Assembly (NCBI RefSeq): GCF_024448985.1
Contig: NZ_JAMOII010000016.1
Location: 1 to 64,000, forward strand
Origin: Stutzerimonas stutzeri
Lineage (GTDB): Bacteria; Pseudomonadota; Gammaproteobacteria; Pseudomonadales; Pseudomonadaceae
Length of the DNA: 64,000 nt
Direction of reading: 5' to 3'
Made by a program: the position numbers and the translations under genes. The notes below the pieces were generated by a model. It worked only from the letters and a program-made list of their open reading frames with translations. It did no database searches and was not told the DNA's origin. Shown here in pieces: positions 44,677 to 54,828 of the stretch (the stretch's first letter is position 1; each line of letters starts with the position of its first letter).

Positions 44677-44934
44677 TTAGAGGCCTTCAGCCTTACGCAG
44701 CCAGTAGCGATAGAGGCCTTCATCCGCCTCTTCACGTAACAGAGCATGGCCGGACAATCTGGCGAAACTACGAAAATCTCGCTGCGAGCCCGGATCGGTC
44801 GCGGTAACCTTCAGTACCTGCCCGCTGGTTAGTCGGTTGAGTTCAAGTTTAGCCTTGAGCAGCGGCATCGGGCATTCCAGCCCGACCGCATCCAGCTCGG
44901 CATCGCAGGTGACAGGCACGGTCTGTTGGGTCAT
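44677..44934 (-). CDS. tusA: Sulfurtransferase TusA-family protein
   Basis: 85 residues. The ATG at 44934 is chosen because GAGGAG lies six bases upstream; a Met two codons earlier is too close to it. The family motif DAVGLECPMPLLKAK (about 14-28) carries the active cysteine. TusA-type proteins pass sulfur as a persulfide, for tRNA 2-thiouridine or molybdenum cofactor maturation. It is upstream of perM on the same strand and divergent from bepA. Confidence 0.88.
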   Translation of the reverse strand: MTQQTVPVTCDAELDAVGLECPMPLLKAKLELNRLTSGQVLKVTATDPGSQRDFRSFARLSGHALLREEADEGLYRYWLRKAEGL

Positions 44935-45040
44935 GGTCATCTCCTCGAAAGGAGCGCAGGATACCGACCCGCGCCCGCCCCTGGCCAGCCACCCTGGCAC
45001 AAGGCTACAGTAACGCTCCTGCCTTCATGAGCCAGTCTGG

Positions 45041-46471
45041 ATGAAATTGCTGCGCCCCACCCTGCTGACACTTGCGTGCCTGATTGCGCAGCCGGTCATG
45101 GCCAATGATCTGCCCTCTCTCGGCGATTCCAGCTCAGGTATCGTCTCGCCAGAACAGGAGTACCAACTGGGCCGGGCCTGGCTCAGCCTGCTTCGCGGAC
45201 AGGTTCCGCAATTGTCCGACCCGTTGCTGAAAGACTATCTGGAACGCAGCGTCTATCGCCTGGCCGAGACCAGCCAGCTGCAAGATCGCCGTCTGGAGTT
45301 CGTGCTGCTCGAAAGTCCGCAGCTGAACGCGTTTGCCGCGCCGGGCGGAATCATCGGAGTCAATGGCGGCCTGTTTCTTCATGCCCAGACTGAAGCCGAA
45401 TACGCCTCGGTACTGGCGCACGAACTAGCGCATCTGTCCCAACGCCACTTCGCACGTGGCCTGGAGGCACAAAAGCGGATGCAACTACCGCTGATGGCAG
45501 CGATGCTTGCGGGAGTCGTAGCGGCCGCTGCCGGCGCGGGCGATGCAGGCATCGCCGCGATTGTTTCGACTCAAGCCGCGGCGATTCAGGCACAACGACG
45601 CTTCTCCCGCCAGAACGAACAAGAAGCCGATCGCATCGGCATCGTCAATCTCGAACGAGCCGGATACGACCCTCGTGCCATGCCGCGGATGTTTGGCCGT
45701 TTGATGCGTCAGTATCGCTATGACCAGAAACCGCCAGAGTTTCTCCTGACTCACCCTGTTTCGGAATCGCGCATCGCCGATACCAAAAACCGCGCCGAAC
45801 AGTATCCGGCTGGCGGCGTGCAAGACAGCCTGCGATATCAGCTGATGCGTGCACGAGTCGACCTTAAATTCGAAAGTACGCCCGGTCTCAGCGCCAAGCG
45901 CTTCCGAGCCATGCTCAATGAAGACGAAAGCCTGGATGCTGCTCGCTATGGCCTGGCGCTGGCTCAGATCAAAAGTGGCCAACTCTCGGACGCCGCCGCC
46001 AGCCTGCAACCGCTACTGGCGGAGTCGCCGGATGAGGTCAGCTACAACCTGGCGCAGATCGAGTTGGATATTACCGCCAACCGACTGGCAGCAGCACGCG
46101 AGCGAACCCAGACCCTGCTCAATCTCTACCCCAGCAGTTACCCGGTACGCCAGACGCATATCGATCTGCTGATAAAGGAAGACAAGCTGCAAGAGGCCGA
46201 GCAAGAGCTGGACAAACTGGTCGAAGCACGCCCCAAGGACCCGGACATTTGGTATCAGGTTTCAGAGATCCGGGGACTCACCGGAAACATACTGGGGCTG
46301 CACCAGGGCCGAGCTGAGTTCTTCGCCCTGGTCGGGGATTACGATCAGGCGATCGAGCAACTGGATCTCGCCAAGCGCCGATCGAGCAATTTTCAGACAG
46401 CCGCACGTATCGACGCCCGACAGAAACAGCTGATCGAAGAGAAGCGAATGATCGAGGAGATGCTGCGCTGA
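45041..46471 (+). CDS. bepA: Periplasmic M48 metalloprotease with TPR domain (BepA-like)
   Basis: 476 residues with a signal peptide ending near residue 21. The zinc motif HELAH is at 127-131 and the third ligand lies in QNEQEADRIG (about 193-202). The C-terminal half (about 290-470) is a TPR-like helical repeat, as in E. coli BepA/YfgC, which degrades or chaperones misassembled LptD at the BAM complex. The presence of bamC in the same region fits an envelope-quality role. It is divergent from tusA and convergent with nadA. Confidence 0.9.
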   Translation: MKLLRPTLLTLACLIAQPVMANDLPSLGDSSSGIVSPEQEYQLGRAWLSLLRGQVPQLSDPLLKDYLERSVYRLAETSQLQDRRLEFVLLESPQLNAFAAPGGIIGVNGGLFLHAQTEAEYASVLAHELAHLSQRHFARGLEAQKRMQLPLMAAMLAGVVAAAAGAGDAGIAAIVSTQAAAIQAQRRFSRQNEQEADRIGIVNLERAGYDPRAMPRMFGRLMRQYRYDQKPPEFLLTHPVSESRIADTKNRAEQYPAGGVQDSLRYQLMRARVDLKFESTPGLSAKRFRAMLNEDESLDAARYGLALAQIKSGQLSDAAASLQPLLAESPDEVSYNLAQIELDITANRLAAARERTQTLLNLYPSSYPVRQTHIDLLIKEDKLQEAEQELDKLVEARPKDPDIWYQVSEIRGLTGNILGLHQGRAEFFALVGDYDQAIEQLDLAKRRSSNFQTAARIDARQKQLIEEKRMIEEMLR

Positions 46472-46502
46472 GCGTGCAGCAGCACCCTCGAGGACAATGA
46501 TG

Positions 46503-47561
46503 TCAGGCGTTGCCAGCCTGCTTGATACGCGCAGCCTGAGTGAAATCCAGCATGCGCTTGAGCGGCTTGACCGCCCGCGGAACCAAGGCTGGATCGACGA
46601 ATATCTCGTTGCTGCCGGTGCGCAGGCAATGCAGCGTACGCTCGAGCGTGTTCATCGCCATCCATGGGCAATGTGCGCAGCTACGGCAGGCGGCTCCGCT
46701 ACCGGCCGTCGGCGCCTCGATAAACGCCTTATCAGGACAAAGCTGCTGCATCTTGTAAAAGATGCCGCGGTCGGTGGCAACGATGAAAGTTGGATTCGTC
46801 AGCGTCTGGGCCGCCTTGATCAGCTGACTGGTGGACCCAACGGCATCCGCCAGAGCGATCACCGATTCAGGTGACTCAGGATGAACCAGAACGGCAGCAT
46901 CCGGATATAACGCCTTCATATCTTCGAGCTGCTTCGCCTTGAATTCTTCATGGACGATGCAGGCGCCATCCCAGAGCAGCATGTCGGCTCCGGTTTCACG
47001 CTGCACATAGCTGCCGAGATGCTTATCTGGAGCCCAGATGATCTTCTCGCCGTTATCCATCAGGCTTTCGACGATTTCCAGCGCACAACTCGAGGTAACT
47101 ACCCAGTCAGCCCGAGCCTTCACAGCCGCCGAAGTATTGGCATAGACCACGACGGTGCGCTCTGGATGCTGATCACAAAAAGCCGAAAACTCTTCCACCG
47201 GGCAACCGAGGTCCAGCGAGCAGGTGGCCTCCAATGTCGGCATCAGCACCCGCTTTTCAGGATTGAGGATCTTCGCCGTCTCACCCATGAACTTGACGCC
47301 CGCGACCACCACGGTCTGCGCTGAGTGTTCGTTGCCGAAGCGGGCCATCTCCAGCGAATCGGAAACACAGCCTCCGGTTTCCTCGGCGAGCGACTGGATC
47401 ACCGGGTCGGTGTAGTAATGCGCCACGAGCACCGCATTCTGGCGCTTCAACTCGACAGCGATATCGTCGCGCAATTGCGCTTCCTGCTCGGGCGACAGCG
47501 GCTGGGGTTGTTTGGCTGCCAGGTGAGCCTGCACAAGAATGCGTTCGGGTATCTGCGTCAT
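46503..47561 (-). CDS. nadA: Quinolinate synthase
   Basis: 352 residues. The three [4Fe-4S] cysteines occur in the expected places: [11 protein letters not shown] (about 130), VTSSCALE (about 170-177) and [10 protein letters not shown] (about 295). NadA condenses iminoaspartate with dihydroxyacetone phosphate to quinolinate in NAD synthesis. An AGGA site precedes the ATG. It is convergent with bepA. Confidence 0.95.
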   Translation of the reverse strand: MTQIPERILVQAHLAAKQPQPLSPEQEAQLRDDIAVELKRQNAVLVAHYYTDPVIQSLAEETGGCVSDSLEMARFGNEHSAQTVVVAGVKFMGETAKILNPEKRVLMPTLEATCSLDLGCPVEEFSAFCDQHPERTVVVYANTSAAVKARADWVVTSSCALEIVESLMDNGEKIIWAPDKHLGSYVQRETGADMLLWDGACIVHEEFKAKQLEDMKALYPDAAVLVHPESPESVIALADAVGSTSQLIKAAQTLTNPTFIVATDRGIFYKMQQLCPDKAFIEAPTAGSGAACRSCAHCPWMAMNTLERTLHCLRTGSNEIFVDPALVPRAVKPLKRMLDFTQAARIKQAGNA

Positions 47562-47770
47562 ATTCGCGGTCCTGCAAAAGCACGTTATTGCATGAAGCGC
47601 CGAGTATACCCGGCCAGCCTGTTCGAATCGGACGAGGCGAAAGAGGAAGACAGTGCGAGGTGCAGTCCGCCGCTCCCTGCCCGCTCAAGGGGCAGGAATA
47701 CTAGCTGAAGCGTCTGCAAAAGGGAAAGCGAGGGGGCAAACGAAGGGTGTTTAGGCTCACCCAAATGAAA

Positions 47771-47794
47771 ACCGCCGGCATTTGCCGGCGGTTT
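47771..47794 (-). terminator. Terminator after the CoA-transferase gene
   Basis: Perfect 10-base arms ACCGCCGGCA and TGCCGGCGGT with a TT loop. It is followed on the minus strand by TTTTCATTT and on the plus strand by TTTTCG, and starts seven bases past the stop. Confidence 0.85.
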
Positions 47795-47798
47795 TCGA

Positions 47799-49295
47799 TC
47801 ACTTGTCTTTGAGCATATGACCGCGTTCTTCCAAATTGATGTGCCAGCTCATGGCTTCGCGCAACATATGTGGAGTCTGGCCGCCCTTGTCGCATGCGCC
47901 TTCGAAGTAATTGTTCAGCGCATCGCGGTACGAAGGATGGACGCAGTTATCGATGATCACGCGGGCCCGTTCGCGCGGCGCCAGGCCACGCAGATCCGCC
48001 AGGCCTTGCTCGGTGACGAGAATTTCCACGTCGTGCTCGGTGTGGTCGACATGCGCAACCATTGGTACAACACTGGAAATGTTGCCGCCCTTGGCTATCG
48101 ATTTGGTCACGAAGATGGCCATGTGCGCGTTACGAGCGAAGTCACCGGAACCGCCGATGCCATTCATCATCTTGGTGCCGCCTACATGCGTCGAGTTGAC
48201 GTTGCCGTAGATGTCGAACTCCAGAGCCGTGTTGATTCCAACGATACCCAGACGACGCACCAGTTCCGGATGGTTGGAGATTTCCTGCGGACGCAGCACC
48301 AGCTTGTCCTTGTACTTCTCCAGATTGCCGAATACGCGATCGTTGCAGCGCTCGGACAGGGTGATGGAGCAACCGGAAGCGAACTTCATCTTGCCAGCAT
48401 CGATCAATTCGAAAGTGCAGTCCTGCAGCACTTCGGAGTACATCACCAGATCTTCGAACGGCGAGTCGATCAGACCACATACAACGGCATTGGCGATGTT
48501 GCCGATACCCACCTGCATCGGACCAAGGTTCTTCGCCATGCGACCTTCATCGACTTCCTTCTTGAAGAATTCGATCAGGTGATTGGCGATGGCCTGGGTT
48601 TCTTCGTCTGCTGGCGTGACGGTGGAATAAGAATCCGGCTGCTCGGTAATGACGATAGCGGCGATCTTGGCCGGGTCGACCGGAATGGCGGCGGTGCCGA
48701 TACGATCGTCGACCTTGGTCAGCGGGATCGGACCACGGTTCGGACGCTCACCCGGGAAATAGATGTCGTGCAGACCTTCCAGGTTAAGGTTATGCGCAAG
48801 GTTCAGCTCGACAATGATCTTGTCGGCGAACACCGCTAGATTAGCGGAGTTACCCACGGAAGTAGTCGGTACGATGTAACCCTGTTCCGTAATGCTTACG
48901 GCCTCGACAATGGTCACGTCCGGGCGCTTGATCTGATTGTTGCGCATCTGCTCGACGGTGTGGGAGAGATGCTGATCAATGAACATCACCTCGCCCTGGT
49001 TGATCGCCTTGCGCAGAACGGCATCCGCCTGGAACGGACCGCGGCGAGCCAACAAACCGGCTGCGGCCATTTTCCCATCCAGGTCGTTACCGAGGCTGGC
49101 ACCAGTGATGAGACTGATCTTCAGCTTTTCGTCCTTGGCGCGATCGATCAACGCCAAAGGCACGGCTTTAGCCTCACCCGCACGGGTAAAGCCGCTCATG
49201 CCGACGGTCATGCCGTCTTGAATAAGAGTAGCGGCCTCTTGGGCGCTCATGACCTTGCTCTGCAGAGAGGACAAGCGGATGCGATCAGAATACAT
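47799..49295 (-). CDS. Succinyl-CoA:acetate CoA-transferase / acetyl-CoA hydrolase family
   Basis: 498 residues from the ATG at 49295, with TGAGG five bases upstream. It belongs to the acetyl-CoA hydrolase/transferase family: N-terminal GMTVGMSGFTRAGEAKAVP, GIGNIANAVVCGL with the nearby SEVLQD glutamate, and the C-terminal LRGLAPRERARVII. These enzymes move CoA between succinyl-CoA and acetate (AarC/ScpC) or hydrolyse acetyl-CoA, affecting acetate use. It stands alone behind a terminator, and the tRNA-Lys lies upstream. Confidence 0.87.
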   Translation of the reverse strand: MYSDRIRLSSLQSKVMSAQEAATLIQDGMTVGMSGFTRAGEAKAVPLALIDRAKDEKLKISLITGASLGNDLDGKMAAAGLLARRGPFQADAVLRKAINQGEVMFIDQHLSHTVEQMRNNQIKRPDVTIVEAVSITEQGYIVPTTSVGNSANLAVFADKIIVELNLAHNLNLEGLHDIYFPGERPNRGPIPLTKVDDRIGTAAIPVDPAKIAAIVITEQPDSYSTVTPADEETQAIANHLIEFFKKEVDEGRMAKNLGPMQVGIGNIANAVVCGLIDSPFEDLVMYSEVLQDCTFELIDAGKMKFASGCSITLSERCNDRVFGNLEKYKDKLVLRPQEISNHPELVRRLGIVGINTALEFDIYGNVNSTHVGGTKMMNGIGGSGDFARNAHMAIFVTKSIAKGGNISSVVPMVAHVDHTEHDVEILVTEQGLADLRGLAPRERARVIIDNCVHPSYRDALNNYFEGACDKGGQTPHMLREAMSWHINLEERGHMLKDK

Positions 49296-49438
49296 TTGAG
49301 CCTCAAACCAACGGACAATCGGGAGGTCGCAGTCTATTACGTTTAATCTCGGCTGAGTCACAGACCAAGGTCGTAGTGAAAACCGCCTTTAATAACCGAC
49401 GGAAATAACCCGCTTTGATTGCTGTGAACTGCGAACAT

Positions 49439-49471
49439 AAAAAAGCCGGATGACCTAACGGCCTCCGGCTT
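49439..49471 (-). terminator. Terminator of tRNA-Lys
   Basis: Arms AAGCCGGA (49443-49450) and TCCGGCTT (49464-49471) with a run of six T on the minus strand. It lies 20 bases past the tRNA 3' end. Confidence 0.85.
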
Positions 49472-49491
49472 TCTGCTCCCCAAGGAGAATA

Positions 49492-49567
49492 TGGTGGGTC
49501 GTGTAGGATTCGAACCTACGACCAATTGGTTAAAAGCCAACTGCTCTACCAACTGAGCTAACGACCC
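49492..49567 (-). tRNA. tRNA-Lys (anticodon TTT)
   Basis: A 76-base tRNA with acceptor GGGTCGT/ACGACCC and encoded CCA. The D loop AGCTCAGTTGGTAGAGC, anticodon loop CTTTTAA and T loop GGTTCGAATCC are all intact. It sits upstream of nothing on its strand except the CoA-transferase and downstream of queC, as in Pseudomonas. Confidence 0.96.
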
Positions 49568-49624
49568 AATGCGGGGCGCATGATACTGATTTGATTGATT
49601 AAATCAAAGTTTTTTTGGAAAAAA

Positions 49625-50299
49625 TTAACGGTAGCGAGTCGGGTCTGAAAGGCCGGCCTGCTCAAAACCTGCAGCTCGCAAACGGCAGCTGTCGCACTTT
49701 CCACAAGCGCGCCCATCGTCGTCGGCCTGGTAGCACGAAACGGTCATCGCATAATCAACACCCAGACGGGCACCAGCCTGGACGATCTCCGCCTTGCTCA
49801 AGTTCTGCAAGGGTGCACGAATGGCAAACCCCTGCCCCTCCACGCCAGCCTTGGTCGCAAGATTGGCCATGCGCTCGAAGGCATCGATAAATTCTGGACG
49901 GCAATCGGGGTAACCGGAGTAGTCGACGGCATTGACTCCAATGAAAATATCCTGAGCGCCGAGCACCTCCGCCCAGCCCAACGCCAACGAGAGAAACACG
50001 GTGTTGCGTGCCGGCACATAGGTTACCGGTATACCTTCCTCGGGCGCCTCCGGCACCTCGATGCTACAGTCGGTGAGCGCCGAGCCCCCTATCCCATCGA
50101 GATTCATGCCGATGACCTTGTGTTCCACCACGCCCAATTGGCGAGCAACCCGCTCGGCAGCCTGCAGCTCCGCACGGTGACGCTGACCATAATCGAAGCT
50201 CATGGTGTAGCAAGCGTAACCTTGCGCTTTAGCCATCGCGACAACGGTTGCAGAATCGAGTCCGCCCGAAAGGAGGATTACGGCTTTCTTGTCAGTCAT
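49625..50299 (-). CDS. queC: 7-cyano-7-deazaguanine synthase
   Basis: 224 residues. The PP-loop SGGLDSAT is near the start (about 11-18) and the zinc cysteines are in the C-terminal ACGKCDSCR. QueC converts CDG to preQ0 in queuosine synthesis. queE lies 61 bases upstream on the same strand, so the two probably form a unit. It is followed by tRNA-Lys. Confidence 0.95.
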   Translation of the reverse strand: MTDKKAVILLSGGLDSATVVAMAKAQGYACYTMSFDYGQRHRAELQAAERVARQLGVVEHKVIGMNLDGIGGSALTDCSIEVPEAPEEGIPVTYVPARNTVFLSLALGWAEVLGAQDIFIGVNAVDYSGYPDCRPEFIDAFERMANLATKAGVEGQGFAIRAPLQNLSKAEIVQAGARLGVDYAMTVSCYQADDDGRACGKCDSCRLRAAGFEQAGLSDPTRYR

Positions 50300-50360
50300 A
50301 TCTTTTTACCTTGAGATTCCGGCACATTCAGGAAACAAAAAACAGCCACTCCGGCGCGTA

Positions 50361-51008
50361 TCAATGGCCGGGTGCATCGTCCCAAAGAATTTTGTGCAGC
50401 TGCAGCTGCAATCGTACCGGGAGGTTGTCACTGACGATCCAGTCGGCTAACGCCCTGGCATCTACCTGCCGATGGCTAGGCGAGAACAGCACCTCGCCAG
50501 CACGAGCATCCAGCCGGTACTCGATAAGCTTGGATACAGCCCAGTCGTAATCTTCGCGTGAACAAATTACAAACTTGACCTGATCGTTCCGTGTTAGCTG
50601 ACCGATGTTTTCGTAAAGATTGCGACCCATCTCGCCCGAGGCCGGAGTCTTCAGATCGACAACCCGGCTTACTCGAGTATCGGTATCGGAAATATCCAGC
50701 GCACCACTTGTCTCCAATGAAACTTCATAGCCCGCGTCGCAGAGTTCGCGCAGCAGCGGAAGACAGTTCGGCTGAGCCAGCGGTTCGCCCCCCGTGACGC
50801 AGACGTAGCGAGGCTTATAGGACGCGACCCGCTCGAGAATTGCTTCGAGCGACATGATCTCGCCACCACTGAAAGCGTAGGCGGTATCGCAGTAATGACA
50901 GCGCAGGGGGCAGCCGGTCAGGCGGACGAACACAGTAGGCAGGCCACTGGTACGGGTCTCCCCCTGCAGCGAGTAGAAAATCTCGGAAATTCGCAGGGTA
51001 TTTTGCAT
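50361..51008 (-). CDS. queE: 7-carboxy-7-deazaguanine synthase (radical SAM)
   Basis: 215 residues from the second Met; an 11-residue longer form is possible. The radical-SAM cysteines are in CPLRCHYCD (about 30-38) after the QGET substrate motif, with VCVTGGEPL further on. QueE turns 6-carboxytetrahydropterin into CDG, the step before QueC. It follows cpoB across a terminator. Confidence 0.94.
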   Translation of the reverse strand: MQNTLRISEIFYSLQGETRTSGLPTVFVRLTGCPLRCHYCDTAYAFSGGEIMSLEAILERVASYKPRYVCVTGGEPLAQPNCLPLLRELCDAGYEVSLETSGALDISDTDTRVSRVVDLKTPASGEMGRNLYENIGQLTRNDQVKFVICSREDYDWAVSKLIEYRLDARAGEVLFSPSHRQVDARALADWIVSDNLPVRLQLQLHKILWDDAPGH

Positions 51009-51077
51009 ATCAGCCACGGGCGTGACGGCTAAACAGGCCATCCGCCTCCGTTGCGGGAAAAGGGCAGCGATTCTAAC

Positions 51078-51107
51078 GAAAAAACCCGCTCTATGGGCGG
51101 GTTTTTG
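51078..51107 (-). terminator. Terminator after cpoB
   Basis: Arms ACCCGC and GCGGGT (51084-51102) flanked by A runs and T runs on both sides, so it works on the minus strand after the tol-pal-cpoB unit and perhaps both ways. Confidence 0.82.
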
Positions 51108-51129
51108 TTACTGGCGCCGACGGATCGGC

Positions 51130-51957
51130 TTATCGATTCAGTTGGCGCTGAGCCAACTGCGCAGCCGAGCTGTTCGGGTAGTCGGCAATGACCTGACGAA
51201 GGATCCCGTCAGCCTTGTCACGATTGCCCAGCCGCACTTCGACATCCGCAAGCTTGTACAGCGAGTCAGGAACCTTGCTGTGCTGAGGATACGTCTGACT
51301 GACCTTCGCGAATGCCTGACCGGCCCCCTGCAAATCTCCCTTGGCGAGATTGACCTCGCCCAGCCAGTACTGTGCATTACCGGCATAGGGGCTTTGGGGA
51401 TATCTACGCAAGAAGGCGGAAAAAGCCTGACTGGCCTTGTCGAAATCCTTCGCTTTGATCAAATCGAAAGCGGCGTCGTAGTACAGCTTTTCCCTTTCGG
51501 GATCCGCCGATTGACTGTTTGCCTGATCTTGCCCGGACGCATTCGCAGGCGTTTGCACCGAGCCACCGGCGTTACTGCTGCCCGTGGCTGACGAATTCTG
51601 GCTGGCCAAACCGCCTGATGCGGCGTTCGCCAAGCGACTATCCAAATCCTGATAACGCTCCAGGCCCTCCTGCTTCAGGCGCTGGATCTCATTCTGTTGC
51701 ACTTCCAGCATACCGCGCAGTTGCGCGATTTCTTCCTGCATCTGCTGCAACTGAACGAAGAGCATGCCCTGCGCCGAAGACGGAGCCGACGCTCCGCCCC
51801 CGACATAGGCACCGCCAGTATCTGCTCCAGAGGAATAACCCGACTCAGGCGCACCGCTTTGGGTTTGCGAGTCGTATTCAATCACTGGGACTTGAGCCGC
51901 CGCGAAAAACGGAAGACCAAGCGCGATAAGCGTCAGAACGTAACGGTGCTTGAGCAT
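51130..51957 (-). CDS. cpoB: Cell division coordinator CpoB (YbgF)
   Basis: 275 residues with a signal peptide ending near residue 21. A coiled-coil trimerisation region (about 60-108, LQQMQEEIAQLRGMLEVQQNEIQRLKQE) and a Gly/Ser/Asn linker are followed by a TPR domain (about 155-275, YYDAAFDLIKAKDFDKASQAF onward). CpoB links peptidoglycan synthesis with Tol-Pal driven outer-membrane constriction. It is the last gene of the tol-pal cluster. Confidence 0.94.
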   Translation of the reverse strand: MLKHRYVLTLIALGLPFFAAAQVPVIEYDSQTQSGAPESGYSSGADTGGAYVGGGASAPSSAQGMLFVQLQQMQEEIAQLRGMLEVQQNEIQRLKQEGLERYQDLDSRLANAASGGLASQNSSATGSSNAGGSVQTPANASGQDQANSQSADPEREKLYYDAAFDLIKAKDFDKASQAFSAFLRRYPQSPYAGNAQYWLGEVNLAKGDLQGAGQAFAKVSQTYPQHSKVPDSLYKLADVEVRLGNRDKADGILRQVIADYPNSSAAQLAQRQLNR

Positions 51958-51963
51958 GACTTA

Positions 51964-52470
51964 TTACTTACGCAGCTCAACGCGGCGGTTTTGAGCCCAG
52001 GACTGCTCGTCGTTGCCCATGGCAACCGGACGCTCTTCACCGTAGGAAACCAGTTCCAGCTGAGCAGGAGATACGCCCTGCAGAACCAGGTAGCGCTGAA
52101 CAGCCTTGGAGCGACGCTCACCCAGAGCCATGTTGTACTCACGAGTACCGCGCTCGTCGGTGTGGCCTTCCAGAACGACACGGTTGCCAGCGGACTTCAG
52201 GTCCTTGGCATGAACGTCCAGAGCGCGCATGGCTTCCGGCTTCAGGTCCGAGCTGTCGTATTCGAAGTAGAAAGTAGTGATAGCGCGCAGAGCGGCTTCT
52301 TCGCCACCCATGCTGCCGTCGACAGCACCGCTGTCAGCGCCGTAGCCAGCGTTCGGATCAATGGCGGAGGAACCTTCGCCAGAGTCGTCGCCACCCTTGG
52401 ACGAACAACCAACAGCTACGGCCAGAGCCAGAGTCAGCGCAGCGAACTTACCGAATTTCAGCATTTCCAT
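51964..52470 (-). CDS. oprL: Peptidoglycan-associated lipoprotein Pal (OprL)
   Basis: 168 residues from the ATG at 52470. A lipobox VAVGC (Cys near 20) is followed by a Gly/Ser linker and the OmpA-like peptidoglycan-binding domain (about 60-168) with [10 protein letters not shown] and RRVELRK. Pal ties the outer membrane to peptidoglycan and binds TolB. The sequence is close to P. aeruginosa OprL, which supports the pseudomonad origin. Confidence 0.96.
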   Translation of the reverse strand: MEMLKFGKFAALTLALAVAVGCSSKGGDDSGEGSSAIDPNAGYGADSGAVDGSMGGEEAALRAITTFYFEYDSSDLKPEAMRALDVHAKDLKSAGNRVVLEGHTDERGTREYNMALGERRSKAVQRYLVLQGVSPAQLELVSYGEERPVAMGNDEQSWAQNRRVELRK

Positions 52471-52519
52471 GTGTAACAACCCCAGTTGTGTTTTTGGTTA
52501 GTAAAGCGTTGATACCGCA

Positions 52520-53821
52520 TCAGTTCAGGTAAGGGGACCACGATGGCTCACGGACTTCGCCTTGAGCAGTAGGAAGCGGGAGCCTAACTCGACCATTGAT
52601 TGATACGAGCATCAAGACTCCCCGGCCCTGCTGGCGGGTCGCGTAGATTAGCATGGTGCCATTAGGCGCAACAGTGGGCGACTCATCTAAACTCGTATCT
52701 GAGAGTAGCCGTAAATTGCCGCGCTGCAGGTCCTGTGCTGCCACCTTGAAATTGGTGTAACCCTCCTGGCGATGAATCATCACCAGCGTCTTTTCATCTG
52801 CCGATAGTTTCGGGTTTGCGTTGTAGTTACCAACGAAAGTGACTCGTTCGGCATTATTGCTACCCAGACGCTGCTTGTAGATCTGTGGCTTGCCCGCGCG
52901 ATCCGAGGTGAAGTAGATAGTCTGACCGTCGGCGCCCCAGAAAGGCTCCGTGTCAATTGCGTAATGATTGGTGAGTCGCTGCAACTGACGCGACCCAAGA
53001 TCCATCACGTAGATTTCCGGATTGCCATCCTTCGACAGCACGAATGCTAGGCGATTGCCGTCCGGCGAGAATGCCGGCGCACCGTTGAGCCCTTCGAAAT
53101 TGGTAATCTGCTCACGACGCCCCGTGTCGATGTGCTGCATGAAAATACGTGGGCGCTTCTGTTCAAAAGAAACGTAGGCGATGCGACGGCCATCCGGCGA
53201 ATAGCGCGGCGACAGAATCGGCTCACGGGATTGCAGCAGCGTCACGGCGCGCGCACCGTCGTAGTCAGAACGCTGCAGCGTGTAACGCGTATTGGTGCCG
53301 CCGAGACGTTCAGCGGTAACGTAGAGCAAGCGCGTGGAGAAAGCCCCCTTGATGCCCGTCAGCTTTTCGAACGCCTGGTCAGCTGCGAAATGCGCCATAT
53401 CCCGCAGCTGATCCTGACCGCCACCCACGGTACCCGTCATGACCTGCTGTTCAGTGGTCACATTGAACACCTCGTAGCGGATCTGCAGTTTGCCGGCCGA
53501 AGGCTCGATGTTGCCGACCATGACGTACTGGGCACCCAATGCCTTCCAGTCACGAAAAATGATTTCGCTGCCACGAGTCGGCAGACTGATCATGTTCTGC
53601 TTGGGAATCGGCTGGAAAATACCGGTATTGCGCATGTCATTGCCGATGATTTCCGCCATGTCTTCCGGCAGCACAGTGCCGCCCTGCCAACCGAACGGCA
53701 CAACCGCAATCGGAATCGCACGATCGGTACCGCTGGTAACGACAATGTTCTTCTCCTGCGCCACGGCACTGCCCATCACGAACAGGAAAAAGACGATAAA
53801 ACCTCGAAGGTAATTGATCAC
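52520..53821 (-). CDS. tolB: Tol-Pal system beta-propeller protein TolB
   Basis: 433 residues with a signal peptide ending near residue 21 (VAQ). The N-terminal domain (about 25-160) is followed by a six-bladed propeller with repeated [13 protein letters not shown]-, [12 protein letters not shown]-like blades. TolB shuttles between Pal and TolA. Its start overlaps the tolA stop by four bases. Confidence 0.95.
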   Translation of the reverse strand: MINYLRGFIVFFLFVMGSAVAQEKNIVVTSGTDRAIPIAVVPFGWQGGTVLPEDMAEIIGNDMRNTGIFQPIPKQNMISLPTRGSEIIFRDWKALGAQYVMVGNIEPSAGKLQIRYEVFNVTTEQQVMTGTVGGGQDQLRDMAHFAADQAFEKLTGIKGAFSTRLLYVTAERLGGTNTRYTLQRSDYDGARAVTLLQSREPILSPRYSPDGRRIAYVSFEQKRPRIFMQHIDTGRREQITNFEGLNGAPAFSPDGNRLAFVLSKDGNPEIYVMDLGSRQLQRLTNHYAIDTEPFWGADGQTIYFTSDRAGKPQIYKQRLGSNNAERVTFVGNYNANPKLSADEKTLVMIHRQEGYTNFKVAAQDLQRGNLRLLSDTSLDESPTVAPNGTMLIYATRQQGRGVLMLVSINGRVRLPLPTAQGEVREPSWSPYLN

Positions 53822-54828
53822 AACGCTAGATCCTCAGGCGTAAATGTCATCGTGAACGAGCGATACGGCTGAAACTCCTGGGCAGTGAGCCCCTGCATTT
53901 CGGTCAGCCGACCAATATTCTTTACTGCTGCGACCGCCGAATTATCGAACGGCGCATCGCCACTCGAACGCGAAACGGTTGCAGCGGTAATGGTGCCATC
54001 CGGCAGCATATTGACCCGGAGCGTTACCGACATGTTGTTCCGGGCCGATGGCGGTCGGGTCCAGCCCTCTGCCGCACGCAGACGAATCAGGTCATCGAAG
54101 TTACCGGCTACCTGATCGCCTTGAGTGTCAGCCATGGCCTGCTGCCGCTCCGTGTCTTCAGACAATAGCTCGGCAAGTGCTTGCGCCTTTTTGTCCTCGG
54201 CAGCCTTGCGGGCAGCCTCGGCTGCTGCTTTCTTCTTGGCTTCTTCGGCGGCCTTTTTCTTCGCAGCCTCAGCTGCCGCCTTTTTCTTTGCGTCCTCTGC
54301 CGCTTTCTTTTTCGCGGCCTCGGCAATAGCTTTCTTCTTGGCTTCTTCCGCAGCCTTTTTCTTGGCCGCCTCGTCAGCCGCTTTCTTCTTGGCGATATCC
54401 GCCTGTTTTTTCTGTTCGGCTAGTTTCTTGGCTTCTTCGGCTTTTTTCGCCTCCGCAGACTTCTTTGCCGCGTCAGCCTTCGCTGCTTCGGCCTTTCGAG
54501 CCTCGTCCGCCTTCTTTTGTTCCGCGGCCTTGGCGGCGGCCTGTTTCTGCTGCTCGGCCTTGCGCTGTTCCAGCTGCTCGGCTTCATACTGCTTGGCAGC
54601 AGTTTTCTGAGCCTCGCCCGCGATCTTCTGATTCGTCTGAGTCGTAGCTTGGCTCTGAGATTTGAGCTGGTACAAGGTCGCCTGAACGATGGGCTTGGAT
54701 GGTGGCAGCTCCGGTGTCATGGCGAAGCTGACGAAGAGCATTCCGAAAATAACAATATGCAGCCCGACCGCCAGAATGGTGGGCCAGTAGTAGCTCTCCG
54801 AGCGTGAACGTTCCGGCTGTTGCATCAA
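53818..54828 (-). CDS. tolA: Tol-Pal system protein TolA
   Basis: 336 residues. One N-terminal membrane helix (about 15-36) is followed by a long Ala/Lys/Glu-rich helix (about 65-220) with repeated [10 protein letters not shown] units. The C-terminal TolA domain (about 240-336) ends in [15 protein letters not shown]. TolA spans the periplasm and couples TolQR to Pal-TolB. The repetitive helix gives the long opposite-strand open frames seen here, which are not genes. Confidence 0.94.
   Translation of the reverse strand: MMQQPERSRSESYYWPTILAVGLHIVIFGMLFVSFAMTPELPPSKPIVQATLYQLKSQSQATTQTNQKIAGEAQKTAAKQYEAEQLEQRKAEQQKQAAAKAAEQKKADEARKAEAAKADAAKKSAEAKKAEEAKKLAEQKKQADIAKKKAADEAAKKKAAEEAKKKAIAEAAKKKAAEDAKKKAAAEAAKKKAAEEAKKKAAAEAARKAAEDKKAQALAELLSEDTERQQAMADTQGDQVAGNFDDLIRLRAAEGWTRPPSARNNMSVTLRVNMLPDGTITAATVSRSSGDAPFDNSAVAAVKNIGRLTEMQGLTAQEFQPYRSFTMTFTPEDLAL

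Noticed and set aside
49358-49552. Minus-strand frame of 64 codons
   Set aside because: It is the translation of the tRNA-Lys gene and its terminator.
54125-54610. Open frame rich in Ala/Phe/Leu/Ser opposite tolA, resembling a membrane protein
   Set aside because: It is the complement of the Ala-Lys-Glu repeats of TolA; hydrophobicity arises from the reverse codons.
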